From: Lysinibacillus sp. FSL K6-0232
Lineage (GTDB): Bacteria > Bacillota > Bacilli > Bacillales_A > Planococcaceae
Direction of reading: 5' to 3'
Assembly (NCBI RefSeq): GCF_038008325.1
Contig: NZ_JBBOYW010000001.1
Span: forward strand, 1,230,001 to 1,294,000
DNA: 64,000 nucleotides
Made by a program: the position numbers and the translations under genes. This document shows, piece after piece, positions 1-9,167 of the stretch. The notes below the pieces were generated by a model that was given only the letters and a program-made list of their open reading frames with translations, had not been told where the DNA came from and made no database searches. How positions within the stretch are numbered: the stretch's first letter is position 1; every line of letters begins with the position of its first letter.

Positions 1-324
1 TAGTTTAAATTCTTTAATATTATTTGCAATAATCTCCCCATTTCGGGTAATTGTATTGTTAGAAAGGGTATATGTTTGTTGTCCGTCGCTAGTAGTAAAT
101 GTATCAGTAGCATCATCAAATTCCGTTGCTTTTCGAAAATCCTTGGTAATTAATTTAAGTACATAGGAAGTATCCTGTAAATTTTTGTTTTTTGTAGTTT
201 GTTTTTGCTGTGTTGATGTGCTGGAGCTTAATATACTAAATAGAAGAACTGAGATAATGCTGATAATAACGACGACGGCCAATGTTTCGACTAAGGTAAA
301 GCCTTGCTGCTGTTTTTTTCGCAT
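1..324 (-). CDS. Minor type IV prepilin, C-terminus outside window
   Basis: Partial gene running off the left edge; 108 codons are visible. The N-terminus is basic and Gln-rich (MRKKQQQ) followed by the prepilin signal G|FTLVE and a roughly 20-residue hydrophobic stretch, the classic type III signal of pilins cleaved by a prepilin peptidase before Phe. An AGGAGG ribosome binding site precedes the ATG at 324. It starts 7 bp after the stop of the upstream prepilin gene (332-745), so both are one transcript. The small size and the divergent pil cluster suggest a minor pilin (tip or initiation subunit). Its exact class cannot be decided from the N-terminal part. Confidence 0.8.
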   Translation of the reverse strand, partial: MRKKQQQGFTLVETLAVVVIISIISVLLFSILSSSTSTQQKQTTKNKNLQDTSYVLKLITKDFRKATEFDDATDTFTTSDGQQTYTLSNNTITRNGEIIANNIKEFKL

Positions 325-331
325 TTTTTTA

Positions 332-745
332 TCAGCCTCCTAATTTATATCTATTTTCTATTTTACTTTTGACACTTGTATCTTCTTTTACTTCTATAAT
401 AATAGGTGTTAAGCCTAAGTTGTCAGGGTCTTTTAATGTTACATAAATGTGTACGGCATCGACTTGTTTTACCCAAATATTCTCACTAGTAGATTCTTTA
501 TGATAATTTAACTGACCTTCTAAAACTGTTTCTATAGGGTTATTTCGATATTTATAAATACTTTCCATTTCCTTTTGGGCAAGATAGGTAGCATTTACAA
601 TATCATCGGAGGTTGCCGTTGTTTTACTCGATTGTAAAAACATGCTCATAAAACTTAAAAGTATAATAGAGATTAACAGAATAGAGGCAATAACTTCAAT
701 TAAGGTAAGACCATGCTCTTGCTGGACAAGGTTATTTTTTTTCAT
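332..745 (-). CDS. Minor type IV prepilin (PilV/PulJ-like)
   Basis: The 137-residue product begins MKKNNLVQQEH followed by the prepilin cleavage motif G|LTLIEV with Glu at +5 and a long hydrophobic alpha-helix (about residues 13-35). The remainder is hydrophilic, beta-rich and without cysteines. The PilD-like peptidase encoded at 9915-10667 would process it. It is transcribed away from the main pilus operon, together with the partial prepilin at 1-324. An AGGAGG-like site lies just upstream of its ATG. The family (minor pseudopilin) is clear; which position it takes in the pilus is inference. Confidence 0.8.
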   Translation of the reverse strand: MKKNNLVQQEHGLTLIEVIASILLISIILLSFMSMFLQSSKTTATSDDIVNATYLAQKEMESIYKYRNNPIETVLEGQLNYHKESTSENIWVKQVDAVHIYVTLKDPDNLGLTPIIIEVKEDTSVKSKIENRYKLGG

Positions 746-1106
746 AAGTCCCTCCTAATATTTTTAAAAATAAAAATGGGTTTATTTCGATTTATTTATC
801 TTATTACAATTAATTATAAATATTTCTTCCTATTCCAGTGCTCTACAAAGGTGACCACTCATTGGTGAAGAATAGATAAAAATAACTATTAAGGACATTA
901 TAACAAATTCCAAGTATGTATCGAGTGAAATTTAAGGTTGTGTATAGTTCTTTATAACTAATTAATGAATTATTTTCGAATTTTTATATGGGTTAGCTAA
1001 TTAAAATCGGAATAAAGTTGCATTTTTGGTAGTGTCAAAATACTATAGTTGTAGTATTATTTGTATATACTCACAATGCGAAAAGTTCAATAAAAGGATG
1101 ATGTGA
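746..1106. promoter_or_regulatory. Divergent intergenic region of the pilus locus
   Basis: AT-rich 361-bp stretch with no convincing gene, between the minus-strand minor prepilins and the plus-strand pil operon; both promoters should lie here. At 1039-1058 there is a palindrome, AATACTA-6 nt-TAGTATT, followed by a TATACT-like -10 sequence at about 1074. It could be a regulator site or part of the promoter, but no matching -35 at 17 bp is clear. A GGATGATGTGA site precedes the ATG at 1107. Confidence 0.35.
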
Positions 1107-2438
1107 ATGAAAACTTACATAAAAATAATTAGCTCATTTTTAGCAATTGTTATAATCGTAGGAATTTTAATTCCATCATTTGTGTTAAATGATACAGTTT
1201 TTGCCAAAAATGATGTGAAAAGTTCGACAATTGGTGGTATAAAAATCGAGGCTGATAATCGTTCAGATTTAGTAACAATACTAGAACAAGCTGTTTTAGA
1301 TTGGCAACAGGCTGAAATAACTATTAGCGGTGCTGATATATCGCAGGTCATTAATCCTAGTCACTTTACTTTTGATGTAGCTGCAGCAATTGCACAATAT
1401 GAAAATTTAACAAAAAAGCCTTGGTATGCATTTTGGCAAAAGGAAAAGGTTGTACATATTCCGATTCCTGTAACAATTGATGCTGCTGCTATTCAGCAAA
1501 TCGAGCAAGTAGGTGTTTGGGATATTGATAAAACACTTCAGCAATTAACAATGCAGGCGGGTTATTTAAAAGAGCATGAGGTTGAGGCGGCTATAAATGA
1601 TGCAGTGATGCAAACAGGGGAAAGAATAGCCTTTCAGGTTGCAGATTTACCAAGTACGGAAAAAGGCATTGCAAAGGTTATTCCATTATTGAATGATGTG
1701 ACACTTGTACCAAATCAGGCAACCTCCTTACTGACACTGTTAGGAGAGCAGGTGGGTGCTGTCAATGATGCTGGCTTAGATTTTATAGCGTCTACGCTCT
1801 ATAGTGTACTTCTTCAAACAGACTATGAAATTTTAGAGCGACATTCTCAGCAAGAAAGTCCCTCTTATTTACAGCAAGGGATAGAGGCAGATATAAATGC
1901 TGCTTTAGCGAAAGACCTGCAATTTATGAATCGCTCTGAGCAGCTTGGTAAATTAAAAGCAACCATTGAGGGAAATCAATTAAAAATAGAAATTTTTGCA
2001 GCAGTCAAAGATAAGGATATTACGGTACGTGTTAGCAAGGACAAAATTGTAAAGCCACGTGTAATTTATCGTTATTCAGATGAATTACAAGCAGGGCAAG
2101 AACGTGTTGAACAAGAGGGCAAAGAGGGAGCGCGAGTTGAGGTCTATCGTTCGATTGTACAGGATGGTGCAACAGAGGATCAGTTTGTTAGTAGAGATTA
2201 CTATGCGCCTCAAAACCGTATTGTGACACGTTCATCAAAGGAGCCTGTTACAGTAACAGCACCAACACAAAATGCTGGTACAAATGCCTCAGACCCTGAT
2301 TTAGACATAGATTTAGATGGCAATGGCTTACCTGATGTAGAGTCTTCTACACCAGAGGAGTCTTCATCACAGGATGGCCCTGAAATTGTCTATGGCTATT
2401 ATGATAAGGGTGGTAATTTCGTACAAACAGGTCCATAA
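1107..2438 (+). CDS. VanW/G5-domain exported protein heading the pilus operon
   Basis: 443 residues. A signal peptide or N-terminal anchor (residues about 4-34) is followed by an extracytoplasmic part. The middle region (about 205-300) resembles the VanW family: an 'LYSVLLQT...ILERHSQ' stretch followed by a 'FMNRSEQLGKLKATIEGNQLKIEI' -like segment, cited here only in part. Residues about 320-380 resemble a G5 domain (AGQERVEQEGKEG). The tail is Asp/Glu/Ser-rich and ends in a GYYDKGGNFV motif. G5 and VanW domains are associated with peptidoglycan. It ends 17 bp before pilB, so it is probably co-transcribed, suggesting a role in carrying the pilus through the thick wall. That role is inference. 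Confidence 0.7.
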   Translation: MKTYIKIISSFLAIVIIVGILIPSFVLNDTVFAKNDVKSSTIGGIKIEADNRSDLVTILEQAVLDWQQAEITISGADISQVINPSHFTFDVAAAIAQYENLTKKPWYAFWQKEKVVHIPIPVTIDAAAIQQIEQVGVWDIDKTLQQLTMQAGYLKEHEVEAAINDAVMQTGERIAFQVADLPSTEKGIAKVIPLLNDVTLVPNQATSLLTLLGEQVGAVNDAGLDFIASTLYSVLLQTDYEILERHSQQESPSYLQQGIEADINAALAKDLQFMNRSEQLGKLKATIEGNQLKIEIFAAVKDKDITVRVSKDKIVKPRVIYRYSDELQAGQERVEQEGKEGARVEVYRSIVQDGATEDQFVSRDYYAPQNRIVTRSSKEPVTVTAPTQNAGTNASDPDLDIDLDGNGLPDVESSTPEESSSQDGPEIVYGYYDKGGNFVQTGP

Positions 2439-2455
2439 CGATTGGAGGTAATAGG

Positions 2456-4126
2456 ATGGCAATGAAGCCAGGGCGCAAACGTTTAGGGGATTTACTTGTA
2501 GAAGCGGGCGTTATTACAGCTGAGCAGCTAGACTATGCACTAGCGACGAAAATGAAAGATGAGAAATTGGGCGATTTTCTTATTAAGGAAAACTTCTTAA
2601 CGGAGCAGCAGTTAATTGAAGTATTGGAATTTCAGCTTGGGATTCCACATATTAGCTTAAATCAATTTTCCATTAGCCCTGAGTTATTGCAATTAATTCC
2701 AGCGGAGCTTGCTAAACGTACAAATATTATGCCGATTCGCAAGGAAAAAAATAAATTATTTATTGCGATGGAAGATCCTATGGATTATTTTGCCATTGAA
2801 GAAGTTCGTATGGCAACAGGCTGTCAAATTGAAACAAGTATTGCAGCCAAGGATGATTTATATCGCACCATTACGAAATATTATGATTTGCAGGAATCGA
2901 TGGATGCTGCAATGTTGGATATAGCAGCTACAAGCACTGAAACACAAGAGGAAATGGAAAATGAGGATTCTCCAATTGTTCGGCTTGTGAACCAAATTAT
3001 TGCAAATGGTGTTGCACAGCGCGCAAGTGATATTCATTTTGATCCACAGGAAACTGAGCTGCGTGTGCGTTATCGTGTAGATGGTGTGCTTCGTACTGAA
3101 CGCTCATTGCCAAAGCATATGCAAAATGTGGTGCTGGCACGTATTAAAATTATGGGTAATCTCAATATTACCGAAAATCGAATTCCACAAGATGGACGTA
3201 TTAAAACAACGGTTAATTTTAGACCTGTCGATATTCGTTTAGCTACATTGCCAACTGTTTATGGAGAAAAAGTAGTTATGCGAATTTTAGATTTAACAAA
3301 TGCGGCTAATGATATTGATAAACTTGGCTTTAGTGACAAAAATGAGGCACTTTTTAGAAAAATGATTGCCCATCCTAACGGCATTATGCTAATTACGGGT
3401 CCAACAGGGTCAGGGAAATCCTCCACATTGTATGCAGCGCTTTCTCATCTAAATGAGGAGGGCGTGAATATTATTACAGTTGAGGACCCTGTGGAATACC
3501 AGTTAGATGGTATTAACCAGATTCAAGTAAAAGAAGAGGTTGGTTTAACCTTTGCAGTAGGCTTGCGTTCTATTTTACGGCAAGACCCCGATATAGTAAT
3601 GGTAGGGGAAATTCGTGATCTTGAAACAGCACAGATTGCGATTCGTGCATCATTAACAGGTCATTTAGTATTAAGTACATTGCATACAAATAGTGCAGTA
3701 GAATCTATTTCAAGGTTACATGATATGGGGATTGAACCATTTTTATTATCCTCCTCACTTGTTGGGATTATGGCACAGCGTCTTGTGCGTAAAGTTTGCC
3801 GTGATTGTGCAGAGCTATATACATTTACATCACGTGAGCTTGAAATATTAGAGGAAAATGGTATTGAAGGTGTGACACATGGGAAAAAAGGGCGAGGCTG
3901 TCCTGCCTGTAACCATACGGGCTACCGAGGGCGTATGGCAATCCATGAAATTCTTCCTGTTGACCGACAAGTAAAGGATATGATTTTAAGTCGTGTAGGA
4001 GATATGGCTTTGCGTGATTATATGAAAGAGCAGGGCTATCACACATTATTAATAGATGGACTATTAAAGGTTGTGGATGGTCAAACAACAACAGCAGAAA
4101 TTTTACGTGTTGCAAGTGTAGACTAG
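2456..4126 (+). CDS. pilB: Type IV pilus extension ATPase PilB (GspE/PulE family)
   Basis: Cytoplasmic hexameric ATPase that powers pilin polymerisation. 556 residues, typical for PilB. An MshEN-type N-domain (about 1-150, with the repeated LGDLLVEAG / LGDFLIKEN pattern) precedes the ATPase core with Walker A GPTGSGKS (about 315), an Asp box, Walker B-like DPDIVMVGEIRD (about 376) and a His box. A four-cysteine zinc motif (CRDC about 447, CPAC about 481) is typical of PilB/GspE and absent from PilT. GGAGG precedes the ATG at 2456; a second ATG two codons on is possible. Followed by pilT after a few bases. Confidence 0.95.
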   Translation: MAMKPGRKRLGDLLVEAGVITAEQLDYALATKMKDEKLGDFLIKENFLTEQQLIEVLEFQLGIPHISLNQFSISPELLQLIPAELAKRTNIMPIRKEKNKLFIAMEDPMDYFAIEEVRMATGCQIETSIAAKDDLYRTITKYYDLQESMDAAMLDIAATSTETQEEMENEDSPIVRLVNQIIANGVAQRASDIHFDPQETELRVRYRVDGVLRTERSLPKHMQNVVLARIKIMGNLNITENRIPQDGRIKTTVNFRPVDIRLATLPTVYGEKVVMRILDLTNAANDIDKLGFSDKNEALFRKMIAHPNGIMLITGPTGSGKSSTLYAALSHLNEEGVNIITVEDPVEYQLDGINQIQVKEEVGLTFAVGLRSILRQDPDIVMVGEIRDLETAQIAIRASLTGHLVLSTLHTNSAVESISRLHDMGIEPFLLSSSLVGIMAQRLVRKVCRDCAELYTFTSRELEILEENGIEGVTHGKKGRGCPACNHTGYRGRMAIHEILPVDRQVKDMILSRVGDMALRDYMKEQGYHTLLIDGLLKVVDGQTTTAEILRVASVD

Positions 4127-4137
4127 GGGTGATGGAA

Positions 4138-5184
4138 ATGACAGCATATTCAATTGTTGAATTATTAACATATGCATTTGAGGAAAAAGCATCAGATTTG
4201 CATTTAACAAAAGGCATTCCGCCTGTCTATCGTATCCATGGGCAGCTACAGCAATATGGCACAGTGCCACTGGAAACAGAGGACTTAAAGGATATGGTCA
4301 AGGTGATTCTCCCTGTGCATAAGCAGCAGGAATTTGAAGAAAAGGGCGAAACAGATTTTAACTTTTCATTGCCTGGGAAATGTCGCTTTCGTGTCAATGC
4401 CTATCATCAGCGCAATGAAGTAACCATAGCAGCTCGTTTAATCGAAGCAAAAATTCCTTCTATTGAGGCATTAAACATGCCACAAGTGCTATATCGACTT
4501 GCAGAAAAGCCACAAGGACTTATTTTAGTAACAGGCCCTACTGGTTCTGGTAAATCTACAACACTTGCAGCAATGATTGATTATATCAATGAAACAAGGT
4601 CGAAACATATTATTACATTAGAAGACCCGATTGAGTATTTGCATACACATAAAAAGTCAATTGTTAATCAGCGTGAGATTGGCGTTGATACAATGAGCTT
4701 TGCCAATGGTTTACGTGCATCTTTACGACAAGACCCCGATATTATTTTAGTGGGGGAAATGCGTGATTATGAAACAATTTCAACAGCGATTACGGCTGCT
4801 GAAACAGGGCATTTAGTCATGGCAACGCTTCATACAAGTAGTGCACCAACAACTATTGACCGTATTATTGATGTCTTTCCACCACATCAGCAAGGGCAAA
4901 TTCGTGTACAGCTTGCGAATGTACTGCAAGGCATTGTATCTCAACGTTTATTTGTTCGTAAGGATGTAAAAGGGCGTATTGCAGCAACAGAAATTTTAGT
5001 GCAGGCGCCTGCTATTTCAAATTTAATTCGCAATGAAAAAATCCATCAAATTCCAAGTGTTATGCAAACGAGCAAAGCTTTAGGGATGCACACATTAGAG
5101 GCTTCAATGCAGCATTTAATTGCAACAGGGAAAATTTCATTGGCAGATGCACGCCCATATATGAACGATGGTGATTATAATTGA
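4138..5184 (+). CDS. pilT: Type IV pilus retraction ATPase PilT
   Basis: About 348 residues; drives pilus disassembly and hence twitching or retraction. The start resembles PilT proteins (SIVELLTYAFEEKASDLHL). It shows Walker A GPTGSGKSTT, Walker B DPDIILVGEMRD, the AIRNLIRE-like box (here SNLIRNEKIHQIPSVMQT) characteristic of PilT, and no zinc cysteines. In-frame starts exist at 4129 (GTG), 4132 and 4138 (ATG); 4138 has the best spacing to the AGGGGTG site. It overlaps pilC by 4 bp. The presence of PilT distinguishes this locus from the ComG competence pseudopilus, which has no retraction ATPase. Confidence 0.93.
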   Translation: MTAYSIVELLTYAFEEKASDLHLTKGIPPVYRIHGQLQQYGTVPLETEDLKDMVKVILPVHKQQEFEEKGETDFNFSLPGKCRFRVNAYHQRNEVTIAARLIEAKIPSIEALNMPQVLYRLAEKPQGLILVTGPTGSGKSTTLAAMIDYINETRSKHIITLEDPIEYLHTHKKSIVNQREIGVDTMSFANGLRASLRQDPDIILVGEMRDYETISTAITAAETGHLVMATLHTSSAPTTIDRIIDVFPPHQQGQIRVQLANVLQGIVSQRLFVRKDVKGRIAATEILVQAPAISNLIRNEKIHQIPSVMQTSKALGMHTLEASMQHLIATGKISLADARPYMNDGDYN

Positions 5185-6386
5185 CAATATTTCGCTATAG
5201 TGGTCGTACGAAAACAGGTGCACCAAAAAAGGGCATTATCGAAGCACCTAATAAAAATGTTGCAATGGAAAAGCTAAGAGCACAAGGAATTAATGCGCGA
5301 GAACTTCAAGAATCGAATAGCATTTTACATAAAGAGATTGCTATTGGAACAAAAGTAAAACACCAAGACTTTGTTATTTATTGCCGACAGTATGCAACAT
5401 TAATTCGTGCAGGCGTTTCTGTTGTAGAAGCTACGCATATTTTAGGTGAGCAAACACGTAGTAAACCATTGAAACGAGCATTAATGCAGGTTGAAGAGGA
5501 TATTCGCAATGGGATGGCATTTTCAGAGGCAGCAGGCAAGCATCCAAAGGTCTTTCCGCTGTTATTTGTCAATATGATGCGCGCAGGCGAGGCAACAGGT
5601 AGCGTGGATGATACATTAGATCGCCTAGCAAGCACACTTGAAAAGCAATACAATATTAAGAAAAAAATTCAATCTGCGATGACATATCCAGCGATATTAT
5701 CACTATTAACAATCGTTGTTGGTATCTTTTTAATGGTTTTTATTGTGCCAACATTTATGGATGCCTTTGAAGAAATGAATTTAGATATGCCATTAATTAC
5801 GGTTATTGTTGTTGGTATTAGCAATTGGCTTATTCAGTTTTGGCTTCTTGTAGTGCTAGCCTTAACTGTAATAGCTATCAGCCTTCACTTTTTCTATAAA
5901 AATAATAAAGAGTTTCATTATGCTGTCAATGTTTTTTTACTGCGAATGCCAATCTTTGGGCAGCTTTTACAAAAGGATGTTATCGCCAGGATGACAAGAA
6001 CCTTGGCTACATTATTTAGTGGCTCTGTGCCAATTCTACAAGCCCTAACAATTGTTGAAAAGGTTGGGGGGAATCCAGTCATTGGCAAGGTCGTGCTAGA
6101 GGCGCGCGATAATTTAGAAAAGGGTGGTACATTATCAGAGCCACTTGAAAAAAGCTGGCTATTTCCACCACTTGTTACGCAAATGACATCTATTGGGGAG
6201 CGAACAGGCTCATTGGATTATATGCTTGAAAAAATAGCTGATTTTTATGAGGAAGAAGTAAATCGTGCTGTTGATACGATTAAATCACTTATCGAGCCTT
6301 TAATGATTGTTGTGCTTGCACTTGTTGTAGGTGTGATTGTCGCAGCGATTTTCTTACCGATGTTCCAATTATATGAAAATATGTAA
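5181..6386 (+). CDS. pilC: Type IV pilus inner-membrane platform protein PilC (GspF family)
   Basis: 401 residues with two T2SSF domains (about 65-190 and 270-390) and three membrane helices (about 165-190, 215-240, 370-395), the standard GspF/PilC layout. An N-terminal FRYSGRTKTGAPKKGIIEA segment is typical of the family. It anchors PilB and PilT at the membrane. The start is a TTG at 5181 overlapping the TGA of pilT, so translation is probably coupled; the ribosome binding site is weak. Next gene downstream is the first major-type pilin. Confidence 0.94.
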   Translation: MTIFRYSGRTKTGAPKKGIIEAPNKNVAMEKLRAQGINARELQESNSILHKEIAIGTKVKHQDFVIYCRQYATLIRAGVSVVEATHILGEQTRSKPLKRALMQVEEDIRNGMAFSEAAGKHPKVFPLLFVNMMRAGEATGSVDDTLDRLASTLEKQYNIKKKIQSAMTYPAILSLLTIVVGIFLMVFIVPTFMDAFEEMNLDMPLITVIVVGISNWLIQFWLLVVLALTVIAISLHFFYKNNKEFHYAVNVFLLRMPIFGQLLQKDVIARMTRTLATLFSGSVPILQALTIVEKVGGNPVIGKVVLEARDNLEKGGTLSEPLEKSWLFPPLVTQMTSIGERTGSLDYMLEKIADFYEEEVNRAVDTIKSLIEPLMIVVLALVVGVIVAAIFLPMFQLYENM

Positions 6387-6507
6387 TATTATCAAAAGAT
6401 TCGATCGTTACAGATGTCTACTTACGTTAGAGCATACACCTTAAGAAAAGAAATACAGAAAGTGGGTATCTAAATACTTTCCGTTTCACTGATTAAGGGG
6501 GAGCGCA

Positions 6508-6975
6508 ATGCTTAAAAATCAAAAAGGTTTAACATTAGTAGAGCTACTAGCCGTTATTGTTATTCTTGCGGTGGTTGCAGCAATTGCAATCCCAGCAATA
6601 GGTAATACGATTGATAATTCGCGCTATAAGGCATTAAAGGCAGATGCTATCAATGTGATTCATGCTGCACAGTTTTATTTTATGGAGCATCCAACTGCTG
6701 GGCAATGGCAAATGGTTGAAGTAGAAGAATTAGTAGCAGAAGGCTATTTAGATAGTGCAGGTAAAATATTAGAGGCAGATGCAGAAGGTCAAAATGCCAA
6801 TGTTCAATTTATGGATGGCGCATATTATTTCAATGCCCATGCCATTTATTATAGCAATGGCAAGTATATTAATTTTGATAATGCCACCCTCCAGCATATT
6901 GCTGATGATATTCGCAATGGCAGCAAAGGAAACGGCGGCAGATGTATCGGGCGAGATTGTGTAGGCTCGCCATAA
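6508..6975 (+). CDS. pilA: Major-type type IV pilin 1
   Basis: 155 residues with a short leader (MLKNQKG) and the methylation motif G|LTLVELLAVIVILA, so only a 7-residue leader is removed. The helix continues into PAIGNTIDNS, then a globular domain. The C-terminus holds a Cys pair (RCIGRDC), suggesting a disulfide-bounded loop. A strong AAGGGGGAG site precedes the ATG. The first 35 residues are nearly the same as in the pilin at 7033-7488, suggesting tandem duplication followed by divergence of the globular part. Which of the two is the main subunit cannot be told from sequence. Confidence 0.88.
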   Translation: MLKNQKGLTLVELLAVIVILAVVAAIAIPAIGNTIDNSRYKALKADAINVIHAAQFYFMEHPTAGQWQMVEVEELVAEGYLDSAGKILEADAEGQNANVQFMDGAYYFNAHAIYYSNGKYINFDNATLQHIADDIRNGSKGNGGRCIGRDCVGSP

Positions 6976-6981
6976 TGTTCA

Positions 6982-7003
6982 GAAGCTTGTGTGCACACAC
7001 TTC
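6982..7003 (+). other. Palindrome between the two pilin genes
   Basis: TGTGTGCACACA flanked by GAAG and CTTC gives a hairpin with a small bulge, followed by an A-rich stretch rather than a T run. It sits 6 bp behind the first pilin stop and 30 bp before the second pilin start. It is a candidate mRNA processing or partial attenuation site; function is inferred only from position. Confidence 0.45.
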
Positions 7004-7032
7004 ATATAAAAAAATTTTAAGGAGGAATCTTT

Positions 7033-7488
7033 ATGTGGAAAAAATGGAAAAACAAAAAGCTATTGAAAAATGAAAAGGGTTTAACATTAGTAGAGTTACT
7101 AGCTGTTATTGTGATTCTAGCAATTATCGCAGCAATCGCTGTCCCTGCCATTGGTAACATCATTGATAAATCCAAAGACCGTGCGATTTTAGCAGAAGCA
7201 TCCAATATCCTTGCAGGTGCAAAAATTGCTTATATTGATGGAGTTTGTGAGGAAAATGGTACATGTAATACAGCCGCATTACAACAATTTGTGGATGGCA
7301 TTGACTTAACTGAACACGATGCTTCTGCTACTTATGCAGATAATGAGTGGTCCATTTCATATAAAAGATTTGGTGAACTTAGAACGGAGATACTTGGCGA
7401 TATTACTCTTGGTACTAATAATACATTAACTGAACAGCAACTTAATACAGCATTAACAAATGCAGGCGGAGAACCTGAAACTCCTTAA
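7033..7488 (+). CDS. Major-type type IV pilin 2
   Basis: 151 residues with a longer basic leader (MWKKWKNKKLLKNEKG) before the cleavage motif G|LTLVELLAVIVILA. The mature helix matches pilin 1 almost residue for residue up to PAIGN-IID, whereas the globular domain differs (contains CEENGTC, a likely disulfide). An AAGGAGG site precedes the ATG. It is followed by a very large hairpin (7491-7553) with no T run. It is a substrate for the prepilin peptidase at 9915. The roles of two different pilins, for example main and alternative subunits, are inference. Confidence 0.87.
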   Translation: MWKKWKNKKLLKNEKGLTLVELLAVIVILAIIAAIAVPAIGNIIDKSKDRAILAEASNILAGAKIAYIDGVCEENGTCNTAALQQFVDGIDLTEHDASATYADNEWSISYKRFGELRTEILGDITLGTNNTLTEQQLNTALTNAGGEPETP

Positions 7489-7490
7489 TC

Positions 7491-7553
7491 AGTCATCCCA
7501 ACCCATTCAGAAACGTAAATTTTCTTACGTTTCTGGCTGGGAAATGGATGACT
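7491..7553 (+). other. Long hairpin after pilin 2
   Basis: An inner perfect 11-bp stem (7508-7518 with 7525-7535, 6-nt loop) is enclosed by an outer 8-bp stem (AGTCATCC with GGATGACT) and a short CCCA/TGGG pairing between. No T tract follows, so it is more likely a 3'-end stabiliser or an RNase barrier giving high pilin mRNA levels relative to pilMNO than a Rho-independent terminator. Confidence 0.6.
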
Positions 7554-7599
7554 AATTGGAAATATCCTTTATACTGAATAGGAAGGGAGGTCTTTTCTC

Positions 7600-8574
7600 A
7601 TGTTTAAGAGAAAGAAAAAATCGCATGTTTCGATTGAATTAAAGGATTATGTGCTGCGTGCGATTGTGGCGAAAGGACCAGAGCCTAGTCAGTGGCAAGC
7701 TTATGAATATCCTTTAGCAACTGGAATTGTGGAAAATGGCACAATTGTCGATGAAGTAGCTCTTTTTGAGATTATTAAGGAGCAGGTTGTGAAATGGACA
7801 GGCAAAAAACAGGCTGTTCGGCTATTTGTGCCTGATACAACCGTATTACTAAAAACGTTTGAACATCCAAAAGATGTGCAATCACAGGAATTGCGTGGCT
7901 ATGCTGAAATGGAGCTAGGTCACTCGATTCATTTACCCTTTCAAGACCCATTAATTGATGTGTATGATGCGGATGCAGAGGATGGCAAGGCTGTATTATT
8001 TGCAGCGCCTTCAGAGGAAATTACCAAAATGGTAGGGATGCTCTTGGATGTTTCCTTAGAGCCTGAAGCTGCAGATATTCGCGCTTTATGTAATATCCGT
8101 TTACTGGACCATATGGCATTGCTAGCACCTGATAAAACGTATTTAATTGCTGAATGGTCCATTAATGAGCTATCAATCAGTATTTTTTCCAATGGTCAGG
8201 TTGAATTTCTACGTTATCAATCCATTGATACAGATATAGAAAAATGGCAGGGAAAAATGGTTGATGAATTTAATTATCAATTTATTTATAGTGGTGAAAC
8301 AGAAGAATATCAAATGATTGTTATGGATCAAGTTTTAGAGATTGATCGAATTATGAATTTCTTTAAATTCTCCTTGCATAAAGGTGAAAAAACAGTGGAT
8401 GAAATGATTATGCTTGGTGATAATCCATTGTTAAAGTCCATAGGAAATTTATTGGCATCTAATTTAGATACACCATTGCTAGTCATTACCGACACACAAA
8501 TTGAGGAGCTTTTCCCACACTTTAAAAAAGAGTTTTCAACGTTGCTTGGCTTAGCTTTAAAGGAGGTTCATTAA
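7600..8574 (+). CDS. pilM: Type IV pilus assembly protein PilM
   Basis: 324 residues, actin-like fold family (PilM_2 type). It begins with a VSIELKDYVLRAIV strand pattern typical of the ATPase nucleotide fold and lacks membrane segments, fitting a cytoplasmic protein that binds the PilN N-terminus. It overlaps pilN by 3 bp, which is the usual pilMNO arrangement. GGGAGG precedes the ATG. The sequence is divergent from proteobacterial PilM, and the assignment rests on fold-like pattern plus the strong neighbour signature of pilN and pilO. Confidence 0.82.
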   Translation: MFKRKKKSHVSIELKDYVLRAIVAKGPEPSQWQAYEYPLATGIVENGTIVDEVALFEIIKEQVVKWTGKKQAVRLFVPDTTVLLKTFEHPKDVQSQELRGYAEMELGHSIHLPFQDPLIDVYDADAEDGKAVLFAAPSEEITKMVGMLLDVSLEPEAADIRALCNIRLLDHMALLAPDKTYLIAEWSINELSISIFSNGQVEFLRYQSIDTDIEKWQGKMVDEFNYQFIYSGETEEYQMIVMDQVLEIDRIMNFFKFSLHKGEKTVDEMIMLGDNPLLKSIGNLLASNLDTPLLVITDTQIEELFPHFKKEFSTLLGLALKEVH

Positions 8575-9167
8575 TGGTTCCAGATATTAACCTCTTACCG
8601 CAGCTTGAAAAAAGAAAAGCTTCTCCAAAGCTTCTCTATGGTTTGATTCTATTACTTATTGGCATTATTATTGCGTATTTTATCTTTTTATTTTTTAATG
8701 CTAAAAATGATGTAGCACGTTTAACTGCTGAAGAACAGGCACTCACAACACAGCTTGAGCAATTACGGGAAGAGCTGGATGCAAGACAAAGTGTTGATCA
8801 AGGCTCATTGGAGGAGTCTATAGCATTTATTCAAAGCGTTTCCTATCCAGTAACACCACTTATTGATGAAACAAAAATATTATTACCAGCGCAAGCTTAT
8901 TTGCGTAGCTATGTTTTTGGAGCCAACACAGTCAATATTGAAGTGGATTTTGAAACAATGACAGATATATCAATCTATGTTGAGCGGCTTTTAATGAGCA
9001 ACTTTTTTACAGATGCACAAATTAATACTGTATCTAACTTTGAGATAGAGCTTGGCGAGCAGAAGGAGCTAACACCTGAGCAAAAATTTAAAGAGGTTCC
9101 TCGCTATTCTGTGTCCATTACAGCGACAATTGACTTTATGTATTTAGCTGGAGGACGACGCTCATGA
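8574..9167 (+). CDS. pilN: Type IV pilus alignment protein PilN
   Basis: 197 residues. The first residues, MVPDINLLP, are the hallmark of PilN (the INLLP motif docks into PilM). One membrane helix (about 20-43) is followed by a coiled coil (about 48-80) and a small ferredoxin-like periplasm-side domain. The ATG overlaps the pilM stop (TAATG arrangement), and the gene overlaps pilO by 4 bp. With PilO it forms the membrane alignment subcomplex. Confidence 0.88.
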   Translation: MVPDINLLPQLEKRKASPKLLYGLILLLIGIIIAYFIFLFFNAKNDVARLTAEEQALTTQLEQLREELDARQSVDQGSLEESIAFIQSVSYPVTPLIDETKILLPAQAYLRSYVFGANTVNIEVDFETMTDISIYVERLLMSNFFTDAQINTVSNFEIELGEQKELTPEQKFKEVPRYSVSITATIDFMYLAGGRRS

